This document shows, one piece after another, positions 1-9,301 of a stretch of 64,000 bases of DNA. This DNA comes from Rhodobacteraceae bacterium Araon29 (GTDB lineage: Bacteria; Pseudomonadota; Alphaproteobacteria; Rhodobacterales; Rhodobacteraceae): assembly GCA_039640505.1 (NCBI GenBank), contig CP046865.1, positions 1,851,501 through 1,915,500 of the forward strand. The letters run 5' to 3'. The notes under the pieces are model-generated. The model ran no database searches. It saw only the letters and a list, made by a program, of their open reading frames with translations, and had not been told where the DNA came from. The translations under genes were made by a program, and so were the position numbers. How positions within the stretch are numbered: the first letter of the stretch is position 1; every line of letters starts with the position of its first letter.

Positions 1-34
1 GAAGAATTGAAACGCAGTATAAGGATAAGGCACT

Positions 35-1249
35 ATGAGTAGGATAAAAGTCGATAATCCAGTCGTTGAACTTGACGGAGATGAAATGACCAGAATTATC
101 TGGGATTTTATCAAGAAAAAACTTATTTTGCCGTATCTTGATGTAGATTTACTGTATTATGATTTGGGCATAGAGGAACGTGATCGCACCAATGATCAAA
201 TCACGATTGATGCGGCTGAGAAAATAAAAGAAGTCGGCGTGGGTGTGAAGTGCGCAACAATTACGCCTGATGAAGCAAGGGTGGAAGAATTTGGCCTTAA
301 AAAAATGTGGCGTTCGCCAAATGGGACCATCCGTAATATTCTTGGCGGTGTTGTGTTTCGTCAGCCAATTATCTGTTCAAATGTTCCGCGCCTTGTACCC
401 GGTTGGACCCAACCGATTGTTATTGGTCGGCACGCCTTTGGAGATCAATATCGCGCCACCGATATGAAATTCCCTGGCCCGGGAACTCTGTCGATGAAGT
501 TTGTCGGTGAAGATGGTCAGGTGGTTGAGCATGAAGTGTTTCAGGCGCCATCATCAGGTGTTTTCATGTCAATGTACAATCTCGATAATTCGATCATTGA
601 TTTTGCCCGAGCTTCAATGAACTATGGTCTCAACCTTGGGTGGCCAGTCTACCTATCGACCAAAAACACAATTATGAAACAATATGATGGGCGCTTTATG
701 GAGCTTTTCCAAAAGGTCTATGAAGAAGAGTTTGAAGATAAGTTTAAAGCCAAAGGTATTCAGTACGAGCATCGCTTGATCGATGACATGGTTGCTTGTG
801 CGATGAAGTGGAATGGTGGCTTTGTTTGGGCTTGTAAAAATTATGATGGTGATGTGCAGTCGGATACGGTTGCCCAAGGTTTTGGCTCTTTAGGGCTGAT
901 GACATCCCAGCTTATGACGCCGGATGGGAAGATAGTAGAAGCAGAGGCTGCCCACGGAACAGTAACGCGCCACTATCGCCAGCACCAAAAAGGTGAGGCC
1001 ACCTCTACCAACTCCATTGCCTCTATCTTTGCTTGGACCGGTGGATTAAAGCACCGTGCAAAGCTTGATGAAAATGCACCGCTTTTGAAATTTGCAGCCA
1101 CCTTAGAAGAGGTGATCGTCAAAACTGTGGAAAGCGGTGATATGACCAAAGATCTCGCTCTTTTGGTAGGGCCTGACCAGAAATGGTTGAGCACCATAGG
1201 TTTTCTTGAAAAAGTTGATGAAAATCTGAACGCCGCATTGGGGGGCTAA
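35..1249 (+). CDS. icd: NADP-dependent isocitrate dehydrogenase
   Basis: Oxidatively decarboxylates isocitrate to 2-oxoglutarate with reduction of NADP in the cytoplasmic TCA cycle. The 404-residue length and the eukaryotic-like dimeric type fit Rhodobacteraceae enzymes. The substrate loop SPNGTIRN lies at residues 94-101 and the coenzyme motif [10 protein letters not shown] begins at about residue 307. The ATG start is preceded by an AAGGATAAGG purine stretch. Only 34 nt of upstream sequence is in the window, so the promoter is not visible. It stands alone, converging on the glutamine amidotransferase gene downstream. Confidence 0.97.
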   Translation: MSRIKVDNPVVELDGDEMTRIIWDFIKKKLILPYLDVDLLYYDLGIEERDRTNDQITIDAAEKIKEVGVGVKCATITPDEARVEEFGLKKMWRSPNGTIRNILGGVVFRQPIICSNVPRLVPGWTQPIVIGRHAFGDQYRATDMKFPGPGTLSMKFVGEDGQVVEHEVFQAPSSGVFMSMYNLDNSIIDFARASMNYGLNLGWPVYLSTKNTIMKQYDGRFMELFQKVYEEEFEDKFKAKGIQYEHRLIDDMVACAMKWNGGFVWACKNYDGDVQSDTVAQGFGSLGLMTSQLMTPDGKIVEAEAAHGTVTRHYRQHQKGEATSTNSIASIFAWTGGLKHRAKLDENAPLLKFAATLEEVIVKTVESGDMTKDLALLVGPDQKWLSTIGFLEKVDENLNAALGG

Positions 1250-1259
1250 ATTAAAAGTA

Positions 1260-1291
1260 ATTTAGCGCGGATATTTCAATTCGCGCTAAAT
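1260..1291. terminator. Inverted repeat between icd and the convergent gene, probable terminator
   Basis: A perfect 10-bp stem (1260-1269 with 1282-1291, core TTTAGCGCG) encloses a 12-nt loop between two converging genes and overlaps the stop codon of the minus-strand gene. The T-run is weak on both strands (better on the minus strand, TACTTTTAATTT), so termination is inferred mainly from position. Confidence 0.5.
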
Positions 1292-2047
1292 AAGCTTCTG
1301 AATAAATACATCTTTTTGGTCAAAAGTGCAAAAAGAATTACTTTCCATTTTTGTCCATCCATTGTGATTTTCATCAAATGGTTCCGAAACAATCGCCCAA
1401 CTATCTTTTCGCTTATATCTGCGGTAATATATTGATGGCGCCCAACGGTCAGATGCATACCGCACAGCATATAGCTTTTTGCCATCTGAAAAGGTAATAG
1501 ATAGGCGAAGATGCGGCGTGATAGGCGAGAGCTGTTCAAAAAGTTTAACCGTTTTGGCAATGGCCTCTCTGGGATTATTGTCCAGCCCCTGCCCCAAAGC
1601 GTTTAGAAAAAAGGCCTCGCTATCGGTTGCGCCTTTGCGGTGTTTATAAAGAGCATCCGGAATCAACATATCTGCCTTTTTTCGCACCTGTTCAAACCCA
1701 CCGATTAGTCCATTGTGCATAAAGCTCCAGTTATCTACCACAAAGGGATGACAATTATTTCGACTAATTGCGGTTCCTGTGGACGCACGGACATGAGCAA
1801 GAAAGAGATGAGATTGAACTTGATTTGCAAAAGATCTGAGGTTCACATCTGACCAGGCTGGATGCGCGTCTTTATAAAGTCCCGGTTCGGCCCGTTTGCC
1901 GTACCAAGCAATGCCGAAACCATCACCGTTTAAGCTTGCCTTACCTTCATCAGCCGCCCTACTTTGCTCAATTAAAGAATGTTCTGGAGCGCTTAGGATG
2001 TCCGACAAATAGATTGGGGCGCCGATATAACCTGCCCAGCGACACAT
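1286..2047 (-). CDS. Class II glutamine amidotransferase domain protein
   Basis: 253 residues beginning MCRWAGYIG, so Cys2 becomes the N-terminal nucleophile after Met removal, as in Ntn-type class II glutamine amidotransferases (YafJ/EgtC-like group). Further family hallmarks are NGDGFGIAWY (about residues 41-50), the AHVRAST segment and the HNGLIGGF loop. The protein should release ammonia from glutamine or a gamma-glutamyl amide, but no synthetase domain is attached and the acceptor is unknown. It follows the small gene at 2048 with no gap, implying co-transcription. EgtC itself is unlikely because no ergothioneine genes are adjacent. Confidence 0.85.
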   Translation of the reverse strand: MCRWAGYIGAPIYLSDILSAPEHSLIEQSRAADEGKASLNGDGFGIAWYGKRAEPGLYKDAHPAWSDVNLRSFANQVQSHLFLAHVRASTGTAISRNNCHPFVVDNWSFMHNGLIGGFEQVRKKADMLIPDALYKHRKGATDSEAFFLNALGQGLDNNPREAIAKTVKLFEQLSPITPHLRLSITFSDGKKLYAVRYASDRWAPSIYYRRYKRKDSWAIVSEPFDENHNGWTKMESNSFCTFDQKDVFIQKLI

Positions 2048-2254
2048 TTACTGACCTCGGTTGTGGGTTTTGTTAAAAAGATCGGCGATGATTGAACTTG
2101 CAGTTTTTTCAAAAAATGCGGGAATAATGGCATGAATTAGCGCTGCAAAAGCGGCGAGAAACAGAAGACTTGAAAATCTCAAAGCAAATCGTGCGTGTTC
2201 AAAATATGTTTCGTCGACGCTCTGCGGGTGATTGATAAACAGTTTTTTGTACAT
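2048..2254 (-). CDS. Small membrane protein (DUF6356-like)
   Basis: A 68-residue protein with a charged N-terminus containing H-P-Q-S-V-D-E-T-Y-F-E-H and one hydrophobic helix at about residues 28-48 (FSSLLFLAAFAALIHAIIPAF). The pattern resembles the DUF6356 family, whose members are small single-span proteins of unknown role. An AGGAGATAAAA ribosome-binding site sits directly before the ATG. Its stop abuts the amidotransferase start, so the two probably form an operon. It is transcribed divergently from the Lrp-type regulator, making it a candidate regulatory target. Confidence 0.75.
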   Translation of the reverse strand: MYKKLFINHPQSVDETYFEHARFALRFSSLLFLAAFAALIHAIIPAFFEKTASSIIADLFNKTHNRGQ

Positions 2255-2274
2255 TTTTATCTCCTTTTACCTTC

Positions 2275-2347
2275 GGGAATTATAAAAATATATCTTGTAA
2301 AATAATTCCCAAATATCGCATATTAGCAATATTTTATGGGAATATAT
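2275..2347. promoter_or_regulatory. Inverted GGGAATTAT repeats in the divergent region before the Lrp-type gene
   Basis: GGGAATTAT at 2275-2283 and its exact inverse ATAATTCCC at 2302-2310 are followed by a third related element, GGGAATATATCC, at 2338-2349. The spacer is almost pure A/T. Lrp/AsnC regulators typically bind several AT-rich imperfect palindromes on one DNA face and repress themselves, so these are plausible operators for the adjacent regulator and the divergent two-gene unit. Binding is inferred. Confidence 0.45.
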
Positions 2348-2367
2348 CCTAAAAAAGAGGTCATGAA

Positions 2368-2832
2368 GTGGAAATAGATACATTTGACAGAAGGATTCTG
2401 CAGCATATTCAAAAAGACTGCAGTATGTCGATTGAAAGCCTTGGCGAGCAGGTTGGACTGTCTAGAAACGCCGTGTGGCGCCGTATCAGGGCGCTAGAAG
2501 AACATGGTTTCATCAAAAACAGAGTGGCTATTATAGACCCACAAAAACTTGGGCTTGATTTGCTAGTTTTTGTGCAGATTAGAACCAGCCAGCATGATGC
2601 GGAGTGGCGGAAACGACTAGCACAAACAGCACAAGCCTTACCTCAGATACAATCTGTTCACCGTATGACTGGAGATCTTGACTATCTCATCATGGCCCGA
2701 GTGGCCAATATGGCTGAATATGACCAACTGTATCAGCGTTTAACAGAAAATGTGCAAATGACTGACGTATCCGCAAGCTTTGTAATGGAGAGCCTAAAGG
2801 AAACAACGGAAATTCCGGTCTCTTTGCTCTAG
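2368..2832 (+). CDS. Lrp/AsnC-family transcriptional regulator
   Basis: 154 residues with an N-terminal winged helix-turn-helix (about residues 4-60; SIESLGEQVGLSRNAVWRRI is the recognition region) and a C-terminal AsnC ligand-sensing domain (about 65-145, including TGDLDYLIMARV). The start is GTG at 2368 behind an AAAAAAGAGG ribosome-binding site; an ATG at 2363 is out of frame and stops at once. Such proteins form octamers or discs and respond to amino acids. The effector cannot be told from sequence. AT-rich inverted repeats upstream suggest autoregulation. Confidence 0.92.
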   Translation: MEIDTFDRRILQHIQKDCSMSIESLGEQVGLSRNAVWRRIRALEEHGFIKNRVAIIDPQKLGLDLLVFVQIRTSQHDAEWRKRLAQTAQALPQIQSVHRMTGDLDYLIMARVANMAEYDQLYQRLTENVQMTDVSASFVMESLKETTEIPVSLL

Positions 2833-2835
2833 AGC

Positions 2836-2863
2836 AAAAAAATGGGGGGCATAAGCCCCCTTT
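2836..2863. terminator. Bidirectional Rho-independent terminator between lrp-type gene and nrdJ
   Basis: GGGGGC (2845-2850), loop ATAA, GCCCCC (2855-2860). On the minus strand it is followed by CATTTTTTT, a strong terminator for nrdJ; on the plus strand only TTT follows. Confidence 0.75.
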
Positions 2864-2973
2864 GAAAGTCTCGCCGTTCAAGCTCATCATTATACCGCTC
2901 AATTTATGTTTATGCCTGCGGCCTGAACGTCGTCAGGGGTGAGCGCACCCTCCCCGTGTCTCGGTATTTTCCT

Positions 2974-5900
2974 TTAACTACATCCTGAGGTCGACCCGCA
3001 GGTGTTGCATTTCATACAAGTGCCATTGCGAACCAATGTGTAATTTCCACAATCGCCACATGGATCGCCTTCATACCCTTGCATCTTTGCTTTGGTACGG
3101 GCGTCCAATGCAGTTGCAGTTGCAGTCGCTATTGCCGCCGTCTCAGCTGATTGTTGCGGCAGATCCGCAACAACTGCTGCTGTTTCGGACATTGCTAAAT
3201 TTCCGCTTGTTTGACCGCCTTGAAGAACCACTAATTCACGCGGCAGACGTTTTCTGAGGTATCCAGAAGAGCTAATTTGTTTAAGTACTTCCAAAGACTT
3301 AGAGGCATTGTCTTCACTAAGCTCTTTAACATTTCTGATGCCTTCATCTTGTCCGCGACCTAAATCATCAAACGTAGCACCCTCTGGCTTTACATGGGCC
3401 AAATCGGTCCTATCAAGATAGCTCACTGCTAATTCGCGAAAAATATAGTCAAGAATTGACGTTGCATTTTTAATGCTATCGTTGCCCTGAACCATGCCGG
3501 CGGGTTCAAATTTGGTAAAGGTAAATGCATCTACAAATTCTTCTAGAGGCACGCCGTATTGCAGGCCAACTGAGACTGCGATGGCAAAATTGTTCATCAT
3601 AGCGCGGAAACCTGCACCCTCTTTATGCATATCGATGAAAATTTCACCGAGCGAACCATCTGAATATTCACCTGTGCGTAGATAAACCTTGTGACCGCCC
3701 ACAATTGCCTTTTGCGTATAGCCTTTGCGGCGCTCTGGCATCTTTTCTCGATGAGATTTCACGATTTCTTTGACAATAACTTTCTCAACGATCTTTTCAG
3801 CTAGAACAGCGGCCTTTTCCTGCGCGCTGCCACTTTCAAGAATTTCAGCAGCCTCGTCGTCATCCTCAACCAATGCAGCCGCCAGTGGCTGTGACAATTT
3901 AGAGCCGTCTCTATAAAGCGCATTGGCTTTTACACCGAGAGACCAGCTGAGTTCGTATGCCTTTTGGCAATCTTCGATCGTTGCATCGTTTGGCATATTG
4001 ATGGTCTTGGAAATGGCGCCTGAGATGAAAGACTGGGCGGCGGCCATCATATATATATGGCTATTAACGCTCAGATAACGCTTGCCCTTTTTGCCGCAGG
4101 GGTTGGCACAATCAAAGATATGATAGTGTTCTACGCTCAGATGTGGCGCCCCCTCTAGGGTCATGGTTCCACAAACATGATCGTTCGCAAGGTTGATATC
4201 TTTTTTGCTAAATCCGAGATGGCGCAAAAGATCAAAGCTTGGGTCGTTTAGTTTTTCCTCTGGAATACCAAGAACGCCAGTGCAGAATTCTGCGCCAAGG
4301 GTCCATTGATTGAACACAAATCTAATATCAAAGGCTGATTCTAGGGCGGCTTCAATCTTTTCAATTTCAGCAGGCCCAAAACCATGCCCAATAAGACTGG
4401 TGTGATTAATACCTGGGGCATTTCCAATCGATCCATGGCCCACTGCATAAGAGATGATTTCTTCAATGTGAGCGCTTCCATAGCCAAGTTTTTCCAAGGC
4501 CGCAGGCACTGAGCGATTGATTATTTTAAAGTAGCCTCCTCCAGCAAGCTTTTTGAACTTTACCAGTGCAAAATCTGGCTCAATTCCGGTGGTGTCACAG
4601 TCCATGACCAACCCAATAGTCCCAGTGGGTGCAATGACAGAGGTCTGAGCATTCCGAAACCCATGCTTTTCCCCTTCCGCAAGTGCGTTATTCCAACTGG
4701 ATTGCGCAAGCATTATCAAATCTTGATCAGGACAGTTTTCACAATCGAGTGGAACTGGCTTGATGGCCAAGTCTTCATAGCCCGTGGATTTTCCAAAAGC
4801 TGCATTTCGATGGTTACGAATAACGCGTAACATATGGTCAGCGTTGTTGTCATACTTCGGAAAAGGTCCTAACTCACGCGCCATTTCAGCACTTGTTGCA
4901 TAGGACACTCCGGTCATTATGGCTGATAAAGCTCCACAAAGGGCGCGGCCTTCATCGCTATCGTAGCCAAAGCCCATGTTCATCAGCAATCCGCCGATAT
5001 TAGCATAGCCGAGACCTAAAGTTCTAAAATCATAAGAGCGCTGTGCAATTTCTTTGGATGGAAACTGCGCCATAAGAACCGAGACTTCTAAGGTTATGGT
5101 CCAAAGCCTTGTGGCGTGAATGTAGTCGTCTGCTTGGAACTTGCCATCTTTCAAAAAGCTTAGCAAATTCATCGAAGCCAAATTACAAGCGGTATCATCG
5201 AGGAACATATATTCAGAGCACGGGTTTGAGCCTCTGATCTCGCCATCCTCTGGACAGGTATGCCATGCGTTGACCGTATCATGATACTGAATACCTGGAT
5301 CGGCACAGGCCCAGGCGGCATGTCCTACGTCTTCCCAGAGCTTTCTGGCTTTTATGGTCTTTGCGACAGAGCCGTCTGTCCGTCTAATCAGTTCCCAATC
5401 TTCGTCTGCTTTAACGGCTTTTAAAAACGCATCTGTGACGCGTATTGAGTTGTTAGAATTCTGTCCAGATACGGAAGCATAGGCTTCGCTATCCCAGTCA
5501 GTATCATATGTAGGGAATTCAATGCTATCATACCCTTGCTTTGCGTAGTCCAATACTCGTTTTACATAAGTTTCTGGTATTGCGACCTTTTTTGCGCCTC
5601 TTATGGCTGCTTTCAAAGACGGGTTTTTGCTTGGATTTACGGAATCTTCGCTGCTTCCATCCCAGGCGCGAATGGCGGCAAAAATCTCGTTGAGTTTTTC
5701 TTCATGCATTTTGCTGCCCGCAACGATGCTGGCAACCTTTTGCTCTTCTTTAACCTTCCAGTTGATAAAGCTTTCGATATCTGGGTGGTCTGCATCGCAG
5801 ATGACCATTTTGGCGGCGCGTCTTGTCGTTCCACCGGATTTAATGGCGCCCGCAGCTCGGTCGCCAATTTTCAAAAATCCCATCAGACCAGATGATTTGC

Positions 5901-6624
5901 CACCACCTGATAGTGGCTCGCCGTCTCCACGAAGTGAGCTAAAGTTAGTACCTGTCCCGGATCCGTACTTAAAGAGCCGTGCTTCGCGCACCCAAAGATC
6001 CATAATACCGCCCTCGTTGACGAGATCATCGGTTACAGATTGGATAAAGCAGGCATGAGGTTGTGGGTGTTCATATGCAGATTTTGACTTCACCAGCTTT
6101 CTAGATTTAAAATCTACATAGTGATGTCCCTGACTAGGGCCATCAATGCCATAAGCCCAGTGGAGCCCGGTGTTAAACCACTGTGGGCTATTTGGTGCAG
6201 CTCTTTGGGTCGCTAGCATATACCGCATTTCGTCATAATAGGCTTGCGCATCTTCGGCGGTGCTAAAGTAACCACCTTTCCAACCCCAATAGGCCCAAGC
6301 GCCAGCCAAGCGGTCAAAAACCTGCTTTGCAGAAGTTTCGCCAGTTATGGCTGTTTCGTCAGACGACGCTTGTGAGCGCCACAAGAATTCTGGGACATTC
6401 TTTTCTTTAATCTTTTTAAGGCTTTCGGGTACTCCGGCTTTGCGAAAGTATTTTTGGGCGATTACGTCGCTCGCCACTTGAGACCAAGACGATGGAACTT
6501 CCACGTCGGAAAGATGAAAAACCACTGTCCCATCTGGATTTCTTATTTCAGAGGAGGTTTTTATAAAATTAATGTCGGAATAGGCATCCTGCCCGGCTTT
6601 CGTGAATTTTCTTTCAATTTTCAT
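2974..6624 (-). CDS. nrdJ: Vitamin B12-dependent (class II) ribonucleoside-diphosphate reductase
   Basis: A 1216-residue adenosylcobalamin-dependent ribonucleotide reductase, supplying dNTPs without oxygen or a separate radical subunit. Recognisable parts are the N-terminal TGLHWAYGI region, the [16 protein letters not shown] segment, the [20 protein letters not shown] substrate-site block, the APTGTIG loop and a cysteine-rich C-terminal tail with repeated CxxC motifs ([18 protein letters not shown]) that re-reduces the active site. Length is normal for the alphaproteobacterial long NrdJ. The ATG has an AAGGCAAAAAG ribosome-binding site. No cobalamin riboswitch is visible upstream; a NrdR-box-like sequence is. 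Confidence 0.97.
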   Translation of the reverse strand: MKIERKFTKAGQDAYSDINFIKTSSEIRNPDGTVVFHLSDVEVPSSWSQVASDVIAQKYFRKAGVPESLKKIKEKNVPEFLWRSQASSDETAITGETSAKQVFDRLAGAWAYWGWKGGYFSTAEDAQAYYDEMRYMLATQRAAPNSPQWFNTGLHWAYGIDGPSQGHHYVDFKSRKLVKSKSAYEHPQPHACFIQSVTDDLVNEGGIMDLWVREARLFKYGSGTGTNFSSLRGDGEPLSGGGKSSGLMGFLKIGDRAAGAIKSGGTTRRAAKMVICDADHPDIESFINWKVKEEQKVASIVAGSKMHEEKLNEIFAAIRAWDGSSEDSVNPSKNPSLKAAIRGAKKVAIPETYVKRVLDYAKQGYDSIEFPTYDTDWDSEAYASVSGQNSNNSIRVTDAFLKAVKADEDWELIRRTDGSVAKTIKARKLWEDVGHAAWACADPGIQYHDTVNAWHTCPEDGEIRGSNPCSEYMFLDDTACNLASMNLLSFLKDGKFQADDYIHATRLWTITLEVSVLMAQFPSKEIAQRSYDFRTLGLGYANIGGLLMNMGFGYDSDEGRALCGALSAIMTGVSYATSAEMARELGPFPKYDNNADHMLRVIRNHRNAAFGKSTGYEDLAIKPVPLDCENCPDQDLIMLAQSSWNNALAEGEKHGFRNAQTSVIAPTGTIGLVMDCDTTGIEPDFALVKFKKLAGGGYFKIINRSVPAALEKLGYGSAHIEEIISYAVGHGSIGNAPGINHTSLIGHGFGPAEIEKIEAALESAFDIRFVFNQWTLGAEFCTGVLGIPEEKLNDPSFDLLRHLGFSKKDINLANDHVCGTMTLEGAPHLSVEHYHIFDCANPCGKKGKRYLSVNSHIYMMAAAQSFISGAISKTINMPNDATIEDCQKAYELSWSLGVKANALYRDGSKLSQPLAAALVEDDDEAAEILESGSAQEKAAVLAEKIVEKVIVKEIVKSHREKMPERRKGYTQKAIVGGHKVYLRTGEYSDGSLGEIFIDMHKEGAGFRAMMNNFAIAVSVGLQYGVPLEEFVDAFTFTKFEPAGMVQGNDSIKNATSILDYIFRELAVSYLDRTDLAHVKPEGATFDDLGRGQDEGIRNVKELSEDNASKSLEVLKQISSSGYLRKRLPRELVVLQGGQTSGNLAMSETAAVVADLPQQSAETAAIATATATALDARTKAKMQGYEGDPCGDCGNYTLVRNGTCMKCNTCGSTSGCS

Positions 6625-7324
6625 CTTTTTGCCTTGTTTGTTATTCTTTTTGTATCGTTCGGCTTTATGCCTGCTAATCTTTTAGTGCCCACCCATCGCT
6701 TAATTCATAAAGCGAAAGTATGATCTTCTTCCAACCCTGCCTTGCGGGAAAGGGATATACTATATGTTGTGGTGTCAGAGACAGCCTGTACAATCTGACG
6801 TAGGAGCACCAAGATGGTCAACGCATTTTTTTAATAAATTTTAAAAATTTTCACTTGACCTCTGCATAGATATGTAAATCCCGAAATTAGGGTTTATTTT
6901 GGCGCTTTCTTACAAAAATATGCCAATGCATTCTTGTTCATAAAAACGTCATATTATGCGATGGTTTACGCGAATTTTTTGACCCATAAAGTGAAACATA
7001 AAACGTTCATTGGTTTAAAGTATGAATTCTAAATAGCCGACCTGATAAAAAAATGATTCTGGGAATGTAGTTATAAATACCACAACAAATAGTATGCTCT
7101 TGTGGGCAACTATCTATACCTAGCGGTTTGAGGGCGTATCCCGAAGGATAGAATCGGATTAAATGGTTTGATGCAAAAGTAGCATATCCTAAAATCAGCA
7201 AATTATTTGCAGGGTTTAATAATCCATAAAGACATAACTTTATTCATAAACCAAGATTGCTGGGATGGTGCCACAGTGCCCTTGATCAATATTTTTTTAA
7301 AGTCAGGAAAACTCTATGAGTTTT
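6625..7324. other. 700-nt non-coding stretch between nrdJ and tRNA-Pro
   Basis: No convincing gene is seen. It holds the nrdJ upstream region, including a candidate NrdR box (6760-6769), a GTCAGA/TCTGAC inverted repeat at 6774-6799, and a second inverted copy of the NrdR-like block at 7079-7095. The rest is AT-rich with no recognisable RNA or coding signal. Confidence 0.6.
6757..6773 (-). promoter_or_regulatory. Candidate NrdR box upstream of nrdJ
   Basis: Read on the minus strand, CAACATATAG (6769 down to 6760) matches the NrdR core CwAyATATwG at all ten positions, with partial matches in the flanks. NrdR represses ribonucleotide reductase genes when ATP/dATP signals are sufficient. It lies 136 bp before the nrdJ start. 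The usual second box about three helical turns away is not found, which lowers confidence. Confidence 0.5.
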
Positions 7325-7401
7325 TGGTCGGGACGGCAAGATTCGAACTTGCGACCTACGGTACCCAAAACCGTCGCGCTACCAGGCTGCGCTACGCCCC
7401 G
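7325..7401 (-). tRNA. tRNA-Pro (anticodon TGG)
   Basis: A 77-nt cloverleaf on the minus strand. The acceptor stem CGGGGCG pairs with CGTCCCG (one G-U), discriminator A, and CCA is encoded. The anticodon stem ACGGT/ACCGT encloses loop TTTGGGT, giving anticodon TGG (proline CCN codons). The T-arm GTTCGAATC is standard. Confidence 0.97.
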
Positions 7402-7471
7402 AACAAGCGGCTGTCTAACCAATTGCAATGGGATTGAAAAGAGCAAACAGCACAGTTTAGGCAGAAAATAA

Positions 7472-7981
7472 TCACTCTGTTTCAGTACAATTCAAAATTC
7501 GCTCTTTGGATATGGTTAAGTTGTGTGCAAAAGATCCAATAGAGATACCTAGTTTTTCTGAAATTCCCCCATTAATTTCCACAACATATTGAATGTCTGA
7601 ACCTCCGTGAATAATCGTATGGTCAAGGGGCTTGGCGTTTGAATGTATGTGATCGACACGGCCTTCTGTGCTCAAAAAAATCATATCCAAGGGAATTTTA
7701 GTATTTTTCATCCAAAATGACACAGACTTTGGTTCTGGATACACAAATAACATTCCTTTATCGTTTGGTATATGGTCTGTGTGCATAAGGCCTTGGGCTC
7801 TGGTATTCGGAGTGTCGGCAATCCAGACAGCGAAACAAGCACGCCCCCAAGTTCCCCTAAATTCTAATAATTCAAACCTCAAACTCTGTGATGCTTGCAA
7901 ATTGCACCCTAGAAAGATTGAAAAACCGACAAAAACAAAAATAAAGGTAGCTTTTGCTATATGGCACTGTCCCAAGAGCAT
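7472..7981 (-). CDS. DUF192 family secreted protein
   Basis: 169 residues; after an N-terminal hydrophobic export segment (about 11-24) the mature part is a DUF192 domain, recognisable from RAQGLMHTDHIPNDKGMLFV, FWMKNTKIPLDMIFL and the closing VVEINGG motif. The family is widespread, small and functionally uncharacterised, generally exported. The hydrophobic segment ends FLGC, a poor lipobox, so lipidation is doubtful. The ATG lies 25 nt inside the end of the cold-shock gene, indicating translational coupling. Confidence 0.85.
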   Translation of the reverse strand: MLLGQCHIAKATFIFVFVGFSIFLGCNLQASQSLRFELLEFRGTWGRACFAVWIADTPNTRAQGLMHTDHIPNDKGMLFVYPEPKSVSFWMKNTKIPLDMIFLSTEGRVDHIHSNAKPLDHTIIHGGSDIQYVVEINGGISEKLGISIGSFAHNLTISKERILNCTETE

Positions 7982-8481
7982 AATTCTGCCGCCATTTTCC
8001 CACGTCGACCATCAATTACCCGCAAAGCAACGGCTTCCCCTGCTTGAAGGTCTGTCAGGCCCGAGCGCCTTAAAATTTCTATGTGGATAAACACATCAGT
8101 ATCTTTGCCATATATATTAACAAAACCAAAACCTTTTGCCGAGTCAAACCATTTAACGCGCGCCGGTTCTAAAGGAAGTGTTTGGATATAGCTCAACTCT
8201 AGGTTTTCAAGATCCTTTAACTCCGGTCTTGGCAAAGAGCTTGGATCAATTGACAAGATTTCAGCGACCTGCAAACCTCGTGAGGTTTTTTGCGCTTTAA
8301 AGTCGATAAAGGACCCCTCAGCAATCGAATTGCGTCCAAACTTTTGCAAAACGTTTGCGTGCAACAGGATATCTTCGTTTGAAGTCTCATCCACCACAAA
8401 CCCAAACCCTTTTAAGGGATTATACCACTTTAAATATCCTGCCAATGGAAGTTGCTCTAAGTCTTGATCCACGTAAGTCAC
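7957..8481 (-). CDS. Protein with two cold-shock domains
   Basis: 174 residues carrying two tandem cold-shock domains, about residues 14-78 and 106-170, joined by a short acidic linker. Each has an RNP1-like KGFGFV (24-29 and 116-121) and an RNP2-like segment (DILLHA at 37-42, DVFIHI at 129-134), so both should bind single-stranded RNA or DNA. Double-CSD proteins of this size are common in Rhodobacteraceae and are thought to act as RNA chaperones in cold or stationary phase. The next gene overlaps its end by 25 nt. Confidence 0.93.
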   Translation of the reverse strand: MTYVDQDLEQLPLAGYLKWYNPLKGFGFVVDETSNEDILLHANVLQKFGRNSIAEGSFIDFKAQKTSRGLQVAEILSIDPSSLPRPELKDLENLELSYIQTLPLEPARVKWFDSAKGFGFVNIYGKDTDVFIHIEILRRSGLTDLQAGEAVALRVIDGRRGKMAAELCSWDSAI

Positions 8482-8594
8482 CGCATAGCATACCCTTTAG
8501 GATCGCAATTATAGCCTTAAGTATGTAAATAGTAAAACCATAAATGAGGTAAATGAAACATTTTTGTGAAAGGCCTTAGAAATTTAATTGATAT

Positions 8595-9200
8595 TCAAGG
8601 CGCTAAGCGCTGCACATGCCAGGGTGCCGATACAGCTTTACGCCGCCATTGAAACCTGTCGTGAAGCCTAAATGCGCCATCAGACCAAAATTCAATTTCG
8701 AGCGGCAAAATCCTAAAACCACCCCAATGGGGTGGACGTTTCGGGTTTATACCTTTTTGCGCAGTTTGCCTTGCAACTTCCTTCATTAGTTGTTGCCGCG
8801 ATTCGAGCGGTGAAGACTGAGGTGACGCCCATGCACCAATTCTGCTTTGGAGCGATCGAGAGGTGAAGTAATTATCAGCAATGGTCCCGTTTTCTTTTTC
8901 TATCAGTCCACGGACCCTTATTTGCCGTCTCAAAGACTTCCAATGAAGCACAAATGCGACTTTGCCTGTAGTGTTAATTTCTTGACCTTTTTGGCTATTA
9001 TAATTGGTGTAAAAAACAAAAGCATTTGCCTCGATGTCCTTTAAAAGTACCATGCGAGCGTTTGGCAGCCCCTCGCTGTCCACTGTCGCAAGCGCAATTG
9101 CGTTGTGATCATTGATTTCTGACTTTTCCGCTTCTTGCAGCCAACTGCTAGCGATCTGAAATGGATCATCTCCAGAAAAAATACCTGTTCGCTCTTCCAT
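8595..9200 (-). CDS. pdxH: Pyridoxamine 5'-phosphate oxidase
   Basis: An FMN-dependent oxidase of 201 residues that forms pyridoxal 5'-phosphate, the last step of B6 synthesis and salvage. Recognisable are [10 protein letters not shown] and [10 protein letters not shown] (FMN binding), [11 protein letters not shown], the [12 protein letters not shown] segment and the [10 protein letters not shown] ... HVQRLAP C-terminal signature that closes the PLP site. Length is normal. It is divergent from fabI with a 101-bp intergenic region before the preferred fabI start. Confidence 0.96.
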   Translation of the reverse strand: MEERTGIFSGDDPFQIASSWLQEAEKSEINDHNAIALATVDSEGLPNARMVLLKDIEANAFVFYTNYNSQKGQEINTTGKVAFVLHWKSLRRQIRVRGLIEKENGTIADNYFTSRSLQSRIGAWASPQSSPLESRQQLMKEVARQTAQKGINPKRPPHWGGFRILPLEIEFWSDGAFRLHDRFQWRRKAVSAPWHVQRLAP

Positions 9201-9301
9201 TATAACACCTTAAAATTATCCGATATGATTGTAGCTAGACTTGATGTGGAAGCTTCAATCGCCTACACGGTTCTCTAATTATAATGGTTGGAGATTACCA
9301 C

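Noticed and set aside
1261-1290. TTTAGCGCG/CGCGCTAAA as a LacI-type operator
   Set aside because: It resembles the gap operators but its arms are 12 nt apart between two convergent stop codons, where a terminator is more likely.
5536-6058. Two long plus-strand frames inside nrdJ
   Set aside because: They lie entirely within the conserved nrdJ coding sequence in antisense and match nothing.
7007-7201. Minus-strand 64-residue frame upstream of tRNA-Pro
   Set aside because: No ribosome-binding site, no recognisable domain and AT-rich random-like composition.
6625-7324. Cobalamin riboswitch before nrdJ
   Set aside because: Searched by eye for the B12-box and its paired elements on both strands; none is present. 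The GCCACAGTG near 7270 is isolated and on the wrong side.
7207-7437. Plus-strand 76-residue frame
   Set aside because: It reads through the antisense strand of tRNA-Pro, producing the well-known artefact peptide [11 protein letters not shown]; not a gene.
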